Assembly: GCF_963675815.1 (NCBI RefSeq)
Contig: NZ_OY776574.1
Location: 2,846,001 to 2,910,000 of the forward strand
Source of the DNA: an uncultured Desulfuromusa sp.
GTDB lineage: Bacteria; Desulfobacterota; Desulfuromonadia; Desulfuromonadales; Geopsychrobacteraceae
Direction of reading: 5' to 3'
DNA: 64,000 nucleotides
Shown here: one piece after another, positions 33,402 through 43,011 of the stretch
Numbering within the stretch: the first letter of the stretch is position 1
How the letters are laid out: each line of letters starts with the position of its first letter
The notes under the pieces: model-generated
Told to the model about the DNA's origin: nothing
Seen by the model: only the letters and a program-made list of their open reading frames with translations
Databases searched by the model: none
Translations under genes and position numbers: made by a program

Positions 33402-34517
33402 ATGTCTGATTTGAAGCATCAACAGTATATGCGAATGGCATTAGATGCTGCTCAGAAGGGGGTTGGCAGGACTGCTCCAAACCCTCCTGTCGGAGCTGTT
33501 ATTGTTAATGCTGATCGAGTTGTTGGTGTCGGTTTTCATCCTCAGGCGGGTCAGCCTCATGCTGAAATTTTTGCTTTGCAACAGGCCGGTCACAACGCGC
33601 GGGATGCTGATATCTATGTCACTCTGGAGCCCTGCTCACACTATGGTAAGACACCACCTTGTGCTGATGCTCTTATTGCTGCAGGAATAAAAACGGTTTA
33701 TGTCGGAGTTGTTGACCCCAATCCGCGAGTGGCAGGTATGGGGATAAAAAAACTGCGAGATGCGGGTATAACAGTTCACATTGGGATTTGTGAACTCGAG
33801 TGTCGTCAATTGATCAAGCCTTTCTGTAAACATATTTTGACGGGACTTCCTTTTACAATCTATAAATCTGCACTGACCCTGGATGGCAATACGGCAACTC
33901 AATCGGGAGATTCTCGCTGGGTTTCCGGTGCAGCGAGCCGTTTGTATGTACATCAGTTGCGTGATCGCGTTGAAGCTATTATGGTTGGTATTGGTACGGT
34001 GCTCAACGACGATCCATTACTCAATACGCGCCTTCCTGATGGTGCTGGACGTGACCCTTTACGCATCGTAGTCGATAGTCAGTTGCGGATTGAACCTGAA
34101 TGTCGGTTGTTAACACAGGAATCGCCCGCCAAAACGATAATCGCGACCATCTCAACGGACGAGAAGAAGATCGTGTTATTGCGAGAGATGGGAGTAGATG
34201 TTGTCGTTGTTCCTTCTTTGTCCGGTCGAGTGTCATTGCCAGACTTGTGGGCTGTGCTGGGACAAAAAAATATTCAAACATTGCTTTTAGAAGGGGGAGC
34301 GACTTTAGCAACTGAGGCCTTTAATCAGGGGCTTATTGACCAGTTGATGTTGTTTATCGCCCCTAAGTTACTTGGTGGTTCATCTTTGTTCAGATTGTTT
34401 TCCGGGCCTGGTTGTAAAAAAATGGTAGATGCAACGCAGCTCGTGGATCTAGACTGTAAACCGGTTGGGGATGATCTGCTTGTGACAGGAGATATTGCGC
34501 CATGTTTACGGGATTAA
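33402..34517 (+). CDS. ribD: Bifunctional riboflavin deaminase/reductase RibD
   Basis: 371 residues from ATG 33402 (MSDLKHQQYMRMAL). The deaminase half has the zinc motifs PHAEIFALQQ and EPCSHYGKTPPCADALI; the reductase half starts about residue 145 (FTIYKSALTLDGNTA, SRWVSGAASRLYVHQLRD, LLLEGGATLATEAFNQGLID). It performs the second and third steps from GTP to riboflavin. An upstream in-frame ATG at 33351 lies within the hairpin loop and is unlikely. It overlaps ribE by 16 bases. Confidence 0.95.
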   Translation: MSDLKHQQYMRMALDAAQKGVGRTAPNPPVGAVIVNADRVVGVGFHPQAGQPHAEIFALQQAGHNARDADIYVTLEPCSHYGKTPPCADALIAAGIKTVYVGVVDPNPRVAGMGIKKLRDAGITVHIGICELECRQLIKPFCKHILTGLPFTIYKSALTLDGNTATQSGDSRWVSGAASRLYVHQLRDRVEAIMVGIGTVLNDDPLLNTRLPDGAGRDPLRIVVDSQLRIEPECRLLTQESPAKTIIATISTDEKKIVLLREMGVDVVVVPSLSGRVSLPDLWAVLGQKNIQTLLLEGGATLATEAFNQGLIDQLMLFIAPKLLGGSSLFRLFSGPGCKKMVDATQLVDLDCKPVGDDLLVTGDIAPCLRD

Positions 34518-35152
34518 TTCAGTCGATCGGTCAAGTTCGTGCTCTGAAGCAACAAGAGCGTTCCGCGCAGTTGCAAATAACAAGCAGCCTGGTCAAAGAG
34601 GATCTGCAGCTTGGTGAGAGCATTGCGGTGAATGGTGCGTGCTTGACTGTCGTTGCCTGGGATAAAAATAGTTTCACTGTTGACGTTTCACCGGAAACTT
34701 TGAGCTGCACAACTTTAGGCCACCTCAAAGGGAATCAGGCTGTGAATCTAGAGCGGGCCTTGCGCCTTTCAGATCGTTTAGGGGGGCACTTGGTCAGTGG
34801 GCACATTGACTGTGTTGCAACGGTGAAGAGTCGCTATGAAGATCAGAATGCGATACGATTTGAATTTGGTGTTCCTACTGAGATGAGTCGGTATATTGTT
34901 GAAAAGGGTTCTGTCGCAGTTGATGGGATCAGTTTAACCGTTAACAAAGTCGGGACGGATACCTTCTCCATAGCGGTCATTCCCCATTCCCTGGAAATGA
35001 CAACCCTGAAGGATTGTCGAGAGGGGGGGCGTGTGAATATCGAGACAGATTTGCTTGGACGCTATGTTGAGCGGTTACTGTCTGGTGGAGATCCCCGGAG
35101 CACAGCTCAAAAAGTTGATTTTGACTTTCTTGCTAAAAATGGTTTTCTGTGA
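34502..35152 (+). CDS. ribE: Riboflavin synthase alpha subunit
   Basis: 216 residues made of two lumazine-binding repeats: FTGLIQSIGQV...NGACLTVV...VNLERALRLSDRLGGHLVSGH, then VDGISLTVNKVG...VNIETDLLGRYVERLL. It dismutates two 6,7-dimethyl-8-ribityllumazines to riboflavin. The N-terminal MFTG is the family's. Lies between ribD and ribBA in the standard order. Confidence 0.97.
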   Translation: MFTGLIQSIGQVRALKQQERSAQLQITSSLVKEDLQLGESIAVNGACLTVVAWDKNSFTVDVSPETLSCTTLGHLKGNQAVNLERALRLSDRLGGHLVSGHIDCVATVKSRYEDQNAIRFEFGVPTEMSRYIVEKGSVAVDGISLTVNKVGTDTFSIAVIPHSLEMTTLKDCREGGRVNIETDLLGRYVERLLSGGDPRSTAQKVDFDFLAKNGFL

Positions 35153-35192
35153 GATAAAACCCGCTTGCAGATAATACAAAAGGATATTTATT

Positions 35193-36398
35193 ATGCCAAT
35201 CGCTAAAATAGAAGCAGCCCTTGACGATATTCGTCATGGGAAAATGGTGATTCTTGTTGACGATGAAGACCGGGAAAATGAAGGTGATCTTGTTGCTGCT
35301 GCTGAGTTGGTAACACCTGAAATTATCAACTTTATGGCAACACACGGACGAGGTCTGATTTGTCTTTCTTTGACGGAAGCCCGTGCAGACGAGCTTGAAT
35401 TGCCGCTCATGGTGTCTGAGAATAACTCATCTTTCGGGACCGCCTTCACGGTTTCGATAGAAGCGCGAAAGGGAGTCACTACGGGGATTTCGGTAGCTGA
35501 TCGCGCCCGGACAATTCAGGTTGCTGTTGCTGACGAGACAAAACCCCATGATTTAGCACATCCAGGGCATGTGTTTCCGCTACGCGCCAAAAAAGGCGGG
35601 GTTATGGTGCGGACGGGGCAGACGGAAGGTTCAGTCGATCTTGCGCGGTTAGCCGGGCTAAAACCCGCCGGGGTAATCTGCGAAATAATGAATGACGATG
35701 GCACAATGGCGCGGATGCCGCAGCTTGAAGTTTTTGCAGAGAAACATCACATCAAAATCATTTCTGTCGCTGAAATTGTTGCTTATCGGATGCGTAAAGA
35801 GCTGCTGGTTCGCCGGGCTGCGGAGACGATAATCCCGACGCAGTTTGGTGGTGAATTTACAGCCGTTGTCTATGAAAATGATGTCGACAATGCTCAGCAT
35901 GTGGCTTTGGTCAAGGGCAATATTGATCTTGATAAGCCGGTTTTGGTTCGGGTTCACTCTGAATGTTTGACGGGAGACGTATTTGGCTCACATCGCTGTG
36001 ATTGTGGAGAGCAGTTACACGCTGCAATGGCTCAGATTGAAAAAGAGGGAAGTGGCGTGGTCCTCTATATGCGTCAAGAAGGACGCGGTATTGGTCTGGT
36101 CAACAAAATTAAAGCTTATGCATTACAAGATCAAGGCCAAGATACCGTGGAGGCAAACCACTCTTTGGGCTTTGATGCTGATCTTCGAGATTATGGTATC
36201 GGTGCCCAAATTTTATCTGAGCTTGGGATTAAAAAATTACGTTTAATGACGAACAATCCTAAAAAAATGATTGGTCTTGAAGGTTATGGCCTTGAGATTG
36301 TAGAACGGGTTTCCATTGAAGTACCTGCTCATAAGGAAAATCTCAGATATTTACAAACAAAGCAAAAAAGAATGGGACATCTGCTGGAAAATCTCTAG
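35193..36398 (+). CDS. ribBA: Bifunctional DHBP synthase / GTP cyclohydrolase II
   Basis: 401 residues. The N half is 3,4-dihydroxy-2-butanone 4-phosphate synthase (VDDEDRENEGDLVAAAE, HTEA-equivalent QTEGSVDLARLAGL); the C half, from about 205, is GTP cyclohydrolase II with zinc cysteines in SECLTGDVFGSHRCDCGEQL and the motif RQEGRGIGLVNKIKAYALQD. It supplies both precursors of lumazine. Both active sites look intact. Confidence 0.97.
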   Translation: MPIAKIEAALDDIRHGKMVILVDDEDRENEGDLVAAAELVTPEIINFMATHGRGLICLSLTEARADELELPLMVSENNSSFGTAFTVSIEARKGVTTGISVADRARTIQVAVADETKPHDLAHPGHVFPLRAKKGGVMVRTGQTEGSVDLARLAGLKPAGVICEIMNDDGTMARMPQLEVFAEKHHIKIISVAEIVAYRMRKELLVRRAAETIIPTQFGGEFTAVVYENDVDNAQHVALVKGNIDLDKPVLVRVHSECLTGDVFGSHRCDCGEQLHAAMAQIEKEGSGVVLYMRQEGRGIGLVNKIKAYALQDQGQDTVEANHSLGFDADLRDYGIGAQILSELGIKKLRLMTNNPKKMIGLEGYGLEIVERVSIEVPAHKENLRYLQTKQKRMGHLLENL

Positions 36399-36415
36399 AG
36401 CCCTGAGGAGGTAAT

Positions 36416-36880
36416 ATGTCGAAAATTATTGAAGGAACGCTTGACGCGAAGAATTATCGTTTCGGAATTATTGTGAGCCGTTTTAATAGCTTTATTTCTG
36501 ACCGGTTACTTGAGGGGACGATTGATACCTTGACTCGTCATGGCGCAGAGGAAAAACAGATGACTGTTGTCAAGGTTCCCGGCGCATTTGAACTTCCCTT
36601 AGTTGCCAAAAAAATGGCCGATTCAGGAAAATATGATGCATTAATTTGTCTGGGGGCCGTAATCCGTGGAGGAACGCCTCATTTTGAATATGTCAGTGCT
36701 GAAATGACAAAAGGTATTGCATCTGTATCTCTACAATCAGGCTTACCTGTCGCGTTTGGCGTTCTAACGACAGACTCTATCGAACAGGCGATTGAACGTG
36801 CAGGGACTAAAGCGGGGAATAAAGGTGTTGAGGCAGCAATGAGTGCTATTGAAATGGTGAATTTACTGGGAGCCGTATAA
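36416..36880 (+). CDS. ribH: 6,7-dimethyl-8-ribityllumazine synthase
   Basis: 154 residues, GAGGAGG before the start. GIIVSRFNSFISDRLLEGT, VPGAFELPLVAKKM, GAVIRGGTPHFEYVSAEMTKGI with the catalytic histidine (the HFEYV stretch) and PVAFGVLTTDSIEQAIERAGTKAGNKG match lumazine synthase. It joins RibBA's butanone phosphate with the RibD product. Followed four bases later by nusB. Confidence 0.97.
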   Translation: MSKIIEGTLDAKNYRFGIIVSRFNSFISDRLLEGTIDTLTRHGAEEKQMTVVKVPGAFELPLVAKKMADSGKYDALICLGAVIRGGTPHFEYVSAEMTKGIASVSLQSGLPVAFGVLTTDSIEQAIERAGTKAGNKGVEAAMSAIEMVNLLGAV

Positions 36881-36884
36881 CCGA

Positions 36885-37361
36885 ATGTCTAATAATCGTC
36901 GTGTCGGTCGTGAATATGCGCTCAAGGTGCTGTTCGCGTTACAGCTTGATAAAGATCAGCCAAAAGCAAATGAATTGCTGAGCATTTTTTTTAAAAACTT
37001 TCACTTTGCTGATGATATATTAGGTGAGCCCTTAGACGCCGGAGAAATTTCGTTATCGACTGCAGCGCGTCTGTTCGCTGAGCAAATCGTTAATGGCGTT
37101 ATTGAATTCCGTTCCGTTGTCGATAAAAAAATCGTCGATGTCGCAAAAAACTGGTCGTTGGAAAGAATGGCCCCAGTGGACTTGTCAATTTTAAGGATTG
37201 GAACCTATGAGCTGCTTTATCAGCCTGAAATTCCCACCCCTGTTGTGATCGATGAAGCTATTGAAATTTCCAAGCGCTATGGAACCAAAGATTCACCTTC
37301 GTTTATAAATGGTTTGCTTGATAAAATCGCAAAAGAAGCAAGAACAATAAACAGGTCGTAA
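36885..37361 (+). CDS. nusB: Transcription antitermination protein NusB
   Basis: 158 residues, all helical in pattern: RRVGREYALKVLFALQLDKD at the start and ERMAPVDLSILRIGTYELLY plus VVIDEAIEISKRYGTKDSPSFINGLLDKI at the end are NusB hallmarks. It binds boxA RNA with S10 in rRNA antitermination. ribH-nusB is a conserved pair. Confidence 0.96.
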   Translation: MSNNRRVGREYALKVLFALQLDKDQPKANELLSIFFKNFHFADDILGEPLDAGEISLSTAARLFAEQIVNGVIEFRSVVDKKIVDVAKNWSLERMAPVDLSILRIGTYELLYQPEIPTPVVIDEAIEISKRYGTKDSPSFINGLLDKIAKEARTINRS

Positions 37362-37384
37362 TCACCGACCGAATTGAGGTTTTT

Positions 37385-38692
37385 ATGAGGACAATAAAAG
37401 TTGGTCTGTTAGGATTTGGTACGGTAGGAACTGGAGTTGTCAGGAATTTTCAGCGCAATGCCGAAACAATTGGAAAACGTCTTTGTTGCAACGTTGAGTT
37501 AGCTAAGATTGTTGACCGTGATGTGGCTGAAGATCGTGGCGTCCAGTTGGAAGAAGGGGTTCTAACTGCAGATGTAGAAGATGTTATCAGTAATCCTGAG
37601 ATAGATATTGTTGTTGAGCTTTTCGGCGGCTATGAGCCCGCAAAAAGTTTTATTCTGAAAGCTATTGCCAACGGTAAGCATATCGTTACTGCCAATAAAG
37701 CGCTGATGGCGGTCCATGGTGAGGAAATTATTGCTGCGGCGAACCGGCAAGGTGTCTCTGTCATGTTTGAAGCCGCTGTTGGTGGTGGGATTCCGATTAT
37801 TTCAGCAATTAAAGAAAATCTTTGTAGTAATGAGTTCAGCTCCATTCTTGGTATTTTGAATGGAACTTGTAATTTTATTCTGACAAAAATGACGGAATCA
37901 GGTGGTGATTTTGCTCCAGAGCTACAGAAGGCCCAGGATTTAGGTTACGCAGAGGCTGATCCGACTTTTGATATCGAAGGGGTCGATACGGCTCACAAAA
38001 TAGCTCTGTTGTCGGCCCTTTGTTTTGGAACGACTGTTGATTTTGATCAGGTCTATACCGAAGGCATCAGTAATATTGCCGCGATTGACATTCAGTTTGC
38101 GACGCAAATGGGGTACAAGATCAAGCTATTGGCCATTGGTAAAAACTATGGCGATCAAATTGAGGTGCGGGTTCACCCGACGATGATTCCTAAATCTTAT
38201 CAGCTTGCTGAAGTCAATGGTGTTTTTAATGCCGTTCGCCTTACGGGTGATTTTGTCGGTCCGACACTGCTGTATGGGAGTGGTGCTGGAATGGATGCGA
38301 CTGCCAGCGCGGTGATGGGTGATGTGATTGCAATCAGCAGGGACAAGATTTCCGGGGCGCGGTCACGAGTGCCGATTATGGGGTATTGCGCAGACCAGAT
38401 AAAGGCATTGCCGATTAAAGCCATGAGCGAAATTATCAGCCATTACTATCTGCGTTTCACAACAATAGATGAACCCGGGGTCTTGGCAAAAATAGCCGGC
38501 AGCCTTGGAAAGCACAATATCAGTATTCAATCAATGATCCAGCCTGAATCCCATACGGTTGATTCTGTTCCAATCGTCCTGATGACTCATGCGGCCAAAG
38601 AGGCGGATGTCTCATCCGCTTTGCTGGAAATTGAAGATCTGAATATTACTTCGCAGCCGACTCGCCTGATCCGCGTTGAACCGAATCTTTGA
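37385..38692 (+). CDS. hom: Homoserine dehydrogenase
   Basis: 435 residues: NAD(P)-binding GLLGFGTVGTGVVRN, HIVTANKALMAVHG, EAAVGGGIPIISAIKENL, LNGTCNFILTKM, YAEADPTFDIEGVDTAHKIALL with catalytic residues, and a C-terminal ACT domain (from about 353, YYLRFTTIDEPGVLAKIAGSLGKHNIS). It reduces aspartate semialdehyde to homoserine; the ACT domain suggests threonine feedback. A bidirectional terminator follows. Confidence 0.97.
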   Translation: MRTIKVGLLGFGTVGTGVVRNFQRNAETIGKRLCCNVELAKIVDRDVAEDRGVQLEEGVLTADVEDVISNPEIDIVVELFGGYEPAKSFILKAIANGKHIVTANKALMAVHGEEIIAAANRQGVSVMFEAAVGGGIPIISAIKENLCSNEFSSILGILNGTCNFILTKMTESGGDFAPELQKAQDLGYAEADPTFDIEGVDTAHKIALLSALCFGTTVDFDQVYTEGISNIAAIDIQFATQMGYKIKLLAIGKNYGDQIEVRVHPTMIPKSYQLAEVNGVFNAVRLTGDFVGPTLLYGSGAGMDATASAVMGDVIAISRDKISGARSRVPIMGYCADQIKALPIKAMSEIISHYYLRFTTIDEPGVLAKIAGSLGKHNISIQSMIQPESHTVDSVPIVLMTHAAKEADVSSALLEIEDLNITSQPTRLIRVEPNL

Positions 38693-38719
38693 TAATATCT
38701 GAGGTTTGAATTTGTGTGA

Positions 38720-38756
38720 AACAAGCCGCCTTTTATGGGCGGCTTGTTTGTTTTGT
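38720..38756. terminator. Shared terminator between hom and the convergent acyl-CoA synthetase
   Basis: 38720-38730 and 38738-38748 form a perfect 11-bp stem with a seven-base loop, followed by TGTTTTG on the + strand. It lies at the convergent ends, and on the - strand it overlaps the last codons of the synthetase frame. Confidence 0.82.
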
Positions 38757-40623
38757 GATCCCGCCAGTTGAAATCTCAGGCTCAACGACGTATCGCTTAA
38801 TTTTTCGGGTTGTTGTTTTGGGGAATTCATCTTCTCTCAAGGTGAATTTCTTGACTCTCTTGTAGTCAGCGAGATCTTTACCGTAGGTCAAAACTTCTTT
38901 GCGGATTAAAGATTCGATTTCAGCGGCACCCATTGGGCCGCCTTCCTGCTCTTTACCCAGGGCAAAAAGAGCTTCTTCTTCAGGGAATATAATGGCGTAG
39001 ATTTCTTCTGCTGTTGCACTTATTTTGTGTCCATAAACCATGATTTCCGCAATATAGGGACTTTTTAGAAGGTGATTTTCTACTTCTTCGGGATAAACAT
39101 TTTTACCATTAGGGGTGACGATAAGATTTTTTACCCTGCCACAAATCGAAAGCATATTGTCTTCATCTATCTTCCCCAGATCACCGGTGCGATACCAGCC
39201 ATTGGATAAAATTTCAGCGGTTGCCTTTGTGTTTTTGTAATAACCAAGCATCACGTTCGGACCCTTAACCCATATTTCTCCTTCTCCATCAGCATTTGGC
39301 TTTTCAATGCGAATTTCAACGTCTTCAAGGGGTTCTCCAACGGTCCCGGGTTTGCTTTTTGACGGGCTTTCTGCACTGATAACAGGTGACGTTTCAGTAA
39401 TGCCATATCCTTGCAACAATGTCAGACCAAGATCCTGGAAGCCTTCAGCAATGTCACGATCAAGAGCGGCACCAACCACTGACAAAGGTGGTTTTGACTC
39501 CAACCGCTTGCTGGACTTTTGCTGTCACAATTTTTCGAGTCAGAGGGAACTTGTAAAGAATTCTGGAGCTAGACTTTGATTCAATATTTTTCATGATTCT
39601 GCCGTACAGTAAGCGATATACGGCAGGGACTCCAAGAAGAAAGGTCGGTTTTATTTCATTGAGATTATCGCCCAGCTTCTTAATGGACTCGGCAAAGTCA
39701 ACCTCACCGCCAAGCGAAAGGGGCAGGAGGACACCGCAGACCTGTTCAAAAACGTGGTTGATGGGTAAAAATGAGAGGGTTTTTATCGAACTGTCGAGTT
39801 TGAACCTCTGGCAAGCCGCTTGAATATTGCTGACAATGTTCTGGTGGCTGAGCATTGCCCCTTTTGAACGACCAGTGGTCCCTGATGTGTAAAGAATGAC
39901 AGCTCGATCTTTGGGAATGTGAGTTGCCGGAGGTAACGGGGTATCGTTAAAGATTTCTTTATAGGAGTACAACCGTTGTTCTTTGACTAGCCGGTTGCGC
40001 GATATTTCTGTTTCAGACAGAAAATTGGTCGATTTTTTTTTCTTTCCTGGTTGTTCTTTCTGGCCTGTCAGCACGCGGTGTGCTTCGATTGCGGCTTCTT
40101 CAACGGGTTTGCAGAGCTCTGGTGCAATATCTAAAGTTTTGACGAGCTCTTTCCATTCTTTGGACAGGTTCTCCATGACGTCAGAAACATCGCTTTGATC
40201 AATAACTTCTGACAATGATGCATCAATGAGGATAATTTTTTTGAGTTGCGGTAAGTCATCAATGACGTCCAGAAGGGTTTCGAATTGTGGTTGCCCCACA
40301 AAAATAGCTTGGGCATCGGAATCATTGAGGATGTGGCGGAGTTCCGTTGCCTTGAGCTCTTTATCAATCGGAATTGCAACACAGCCTTTGCGTAATATTG
40401 CAAGATAGGACATGACCCAACGTGGTGAGGATGATCCAAGAAGGGCAATATGTTCTTTTTCCTTGATTCCGAGTTGTTGTAATCCTGATGCCAGTTTTTC
40501 AACTGTATCCCACAATTTACTGTAGACTAATGGTTGCCACTGTCCCTTGTATTTATAGCGTAACGCAACCTTGTCGGTATTTTTCTGGCAACTTAAATGG
40601 ATTAATTGATCAATCGTCTGCAC
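38733..40623 (-). pseudogene. AMP-forming long-chain acyl-CoA synthetase, interrupted by a single-base frameshift
   Basis: Two overlapping frames on the - strand give one ANL-family enzyme. The N-terminal part (GTG 40623, AAGGAG ahead) carries LYTSGTTGRSKGAML and stops soon after TTFVSGW; the C-terminal part resumes as GAALDRDIAEGF and carries GYGITETSPVIS, WYRTGDLG and a closing TTTRKIKRY with the acyl-adenylating lysine. Joined, they would be about 628 residues, the family length. One extra base around 39471-39480 (GGTTGGTGCC where GGTGGTGCC is expected, - strand) explains the break. It may be a real mutation or a sequencing error; all catalytic motifs are preserved. Confidence 0.85.
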
Positions 40624-40786
40624 TTAAGACGCTCCTTGCTTTGGTGTGGTCTTTACTACTGTGGTTTATGTCTGCTAGATTCAAGCTTACTCTAGCCTTA
40701 ATTTCATAGTTCAGGCAAGCGTGAAAATAGCTTCAAATGAAGGGGTTTATGAATTGCTAAAAACAGAGTGAAATTGATAAAATAGC

Positions 40787-40816
40787 TTGACAGTATTGAA
40801 GGTGGTCTGCTAAATA
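40787..40816 (+). promoter_or_regulatory. Sigma-70 promoter of tRNA-Val(GAC)
   Basis: TTGACA (40787-40792), 18-base spacer, TAAATA (40811-40816), 19 bases before the mature tRNA. The rest of the gap 40624-40786 shows no gene. Confidence 0.7.
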
Positions 40817-40835
40817 AAACGCCGCGGTTTGATAT

Positions 40836-40910
40836 AGGCACGTAGCTCAGTGGGAGAGCACTTCCCTGACACGGAAGGGGTCGGCGGTTCAATCCCGCCC
40901 GTGCCTACCA
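40836..40910 (+). tRNA. tRNA-Val (anticodon GAC)
   Basis: 75 bases with CCA encoded: acceptor AGGCACG/CGTGCCT, D-arm GCTC...GAGC, anticodon stem CTTCC/GGAAG with loop CTGACAC, T-arm GGCGG-TTCAATC-CCGCC. Anticodon GAC reads GUY. A terminator follows about 30 bases later. Confidence 0.97.
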
Positions 40911-40940
40911 TCATCGTAAGTAAAAATGACGTAGTATTCT

Positions 40941-40966
40941 GGGGCATCTTAGGATGCCTCTTTTTG
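40941..40966 (+). terminator. Rho-independent terminator between tRNA-Val and thrS
   Basis: GGGGCATC (40941-40948) pairs with GATGCCTC (40953-40960; one G-T) and TTTTTG follows. It could also act as a thrS leader attenuator since it lies only 50 bases before the thrS start. Confidence 0.8.
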
Positions 40967-41015
40967 TTTACAATCTAAAGTTCCTATGGAACATAAAAAA
41001 TTAAGGGAGAATCAT

Positions 41016-42932
41016 ATGGCTGTATTGCAAATTGAACTTCCTGATGGATCAATCAATGAGGTTGAGTCTGGCTCAACTCCCTATGACATCGCTTCCAGTA
41101 TCGGGGAGAATCTGGCTCGACAATCAATTGCCGCACGTTTTAACGGTGATCTGATTGATATGAGTAGTCCGTTGCAAACATCGGGAAACATCGCATTAAT
41201 TACACAAAACTCGCCGGAAGCACTTGAGATAATCCGCCATTCTTGTGCTCATTTAATGGCTCAGGCGGTCAAAGAACTTTATGGTACCGAGGTTCAGGTG
41301 ACTATAGGTCCGGCGATAAAAGATGGTTTCTATTATGATTTTTATAGTGAAACCAAAAAATTTGTTCCGGAAGACTTCCCCATTATTGAAGCAAAAATGA
41401 CTGAACTTGCGAAAGCAGACCAGCAGGTCACCCGTGAAGTGATGAAGCGGGATGATGCTATTAATCTGTTTCGTGGAATGGGTGAAGATTATAAGGTTGA
41501 GCTGATTGAAGACCTTGATGCAGAGACTGTTTCGCTTTATCGACAGGGGGATTTTGTTGATCTGTGCCGAGGTCCACATGTGCCACGTACCGGCATGCTC
41601 AAGGTTTTTAAATTGACCAGTCTGGCTGGAGCATACTGGCGAGGTGATGAACATAATGCTATGCTGCAGCGTATTTATGCGACAGCATTCCAGAATAAAA
41701 AAGAGCTGAAAGCGCATCTTAATCGCTTGGAAGAAGCTAAAAAGCGTGATCATCGCAAGCTTGGCAAAGAGATGGATCTCTTCTCTTTTAGTGAGGAATC
41801 CGGAGCCGGCCTGGTTCTTTGGCACCCTAAGGGAGCAATGCTTAGATCCATCATTGAAGATTTTGAGCGTAAAGAACATTTAAAGCGTGGTTATGAGCTG
41901 GTTGTCGGGCCGCAGATTCTGAAGACAGAACTCTGGAAGATGTCGGGCCATTTTGATAACTATCGTGAAAATATGTATTTCACGGAGGTTGACGAGCAGG
42001 GTTATGGCATCAAGCCCATGAACTGCTTGTCACATATGCTGATTTACAAATCACGACCTCGCTCTTATCGTAATCTTCCGGTTCGCTATTTTGAGCTGGG
42101 AACCGTCCATCGGCATGAAAAGTCCGGAGTTCTTCACGGGTTGTTACGTGTCCGTGGATTTACTCAGGATGATGCTCACATTATCTGCCGTCCTGATCAA
42201 ATTGATGCCGAAGTCAAAGGGGTGATGCAATTTGTTCAAGATGTTGCCGGGATTTTTGGTTTTGAGTATGTTATGGAACTTTCGACGCGCCCGGAAAAAT
42301 CAATTGGCAGCGATGCTGATTGGGAACAGGCAACGAATGCTCTCCGTAACGCTCTTACAGACAGTGGGCAACCATTTGAATTGAACGAGGGTGATGGGGC
42401 TTTTTACGGTCCTAAGATTGACGTTAAACTCAAGGACGCGCTTGACAGAGAGTGGCAATGTGCTACAATCCAGTGCGATTTTACCCTGCCGGAGCGCTTT
42501 GATCTGACCTATGTCGGAACTGATGGTGAAAAACATCGTCCGGTTATGTTGCACCGGGTGATTCTCGGTTCGATTGAGCGTTTTATCGGGGTATTGATTG
42601 AGCACTATGCAGGAAGTTTCCCGCTCTGGCTTTCGCCGGTTCAGGCGATTATCTTGAATGTTACTGATAATCAGGCTGCTTATGCGCAACAAGTTTTCGA
42701 ACAGCTGCGTAATGCTGGCGTCCGTGTAGAGCTTGACTTGCGTAATGAAAAACTCGGTTTCAAAATTCGTGAAGCGCAGATGGCCAAAACCCCGTATATG
42801 CTGGTGATTGGCGATCGGGAGATGGAGACACAGACGATTGCTCCGAGGTTTAGAGACGGAGAGAATCTAGAACCTATGAGTATCTCTGAATTTATTGAGC
42901 GGATTCAAGCTGAGACCAAGGCGTATAAATAA
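41016..42932 (+). CDS. thrS: Threonine--tRNA ligase
   Basis: 638 residues from ATG 41016 (AGGGAG ahead); ATG 40986 would add ten residues. Domains: TGS (1-60, IELPDGSINEVESG), editing domain N2 (HSCAHLMAQAV, then DLCRGPHVPRTG), class II catalytic core with zinc ligands in MNCLSHMLIY and later histidines, motif 2 RYFELGTVHRHEKSGVLHGLLRVRGFTQDDAH, motif 3 VMLHRVILGSIERFIGVL, and the anticodon-binding end. Complete. It starts the thrS-infC-rpmI-rplT-pheST run. Confidence 0.98.
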   Translation: MAVLQIELPDGSINEVESGSTPYDIASSIGENLARQSIAARFNGDLIDMSSPLQTSGNIALITQNSPEALEIIRHSCAHLMAQAVKELYGTEVQVTIGPAIKDGFYYDFYSETKKFVPEDFPIIEAKMTELAKADQQVTREVMKRDDAINLFRGMGEDYKVELIEDLDAETVSLYRQGDFVDLCRGPHVPRTGMLKVFKLTSLAGAYWRGDEHNAMLQRIYATAFQNKKELKAHLNRLEEAKKRDHRKLGKEMDLFSFSEESGAGLVLWHPKGAMLRSIIEDFERKEHLKRGYELVVGPQILKTELWKMSGHFDNYRENMYFTEVDEQGYGIKPMNCLSHMLIYKSRPRSYRNLPVRYFELGTVHRHEKSGVLHGLLRVRGFTQDDAHIICRPDQIDAEVKGVMQFVQDVAGIFGFEYVMELSTRPEKSIGSDADWEQATNALRNALTDSGQPFELNEGDGAFYGPKIDVKLKDALDREWQCATIQCDFTLPERFDLTYVGTDGEKHRPVMLHRVILGSIERFIGVLIEHYAGSFPLWLSPVQAIILNVTDNQAAYAQQVFEQLRNAGVRVELDLRNEKLGFKIREAQMAKTPYMLVIGDREMETQTIAPRFRDGENLEPMSISEFIERIQAETKAYK

Positions 42933-42945
42933 TAACTTTAAAAGG

Positions 42946-42968
42946 AAGGCCCGGAGTGGGTCTTTTCG
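42946..42968 (+). terminator. Weak terminator / attenuator between thrS and infC
   Basis: AAGGCCC (42946-42952) pairs with GGGTCTT (42958-42964; one G-T) around GGAGT, followed by a short TT-rich run. Partial termination ahead of infC is plausible. Confidence 0.5.
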
Positions 42969-43011
42969 TTGTTAGGTTTTATCCCTTTTTACAGAATAGA
43001 GGAGTGAAGTC

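Noticed and set aside
39460..39503. Programmed ribosomal frameshift in the acyl-CoA synthetase
   Set aside because: No slippery sequence, stimulatory stem or internal ribosome binding site is evident; a one-base error or mutation explains it more simply.
40941..41015. T-box riboswitch ahead of thrS (and ahead of pheS)
   Set aside because: No T-box sequence or specifier stem is present; only a simple terminator hairpin is seen.
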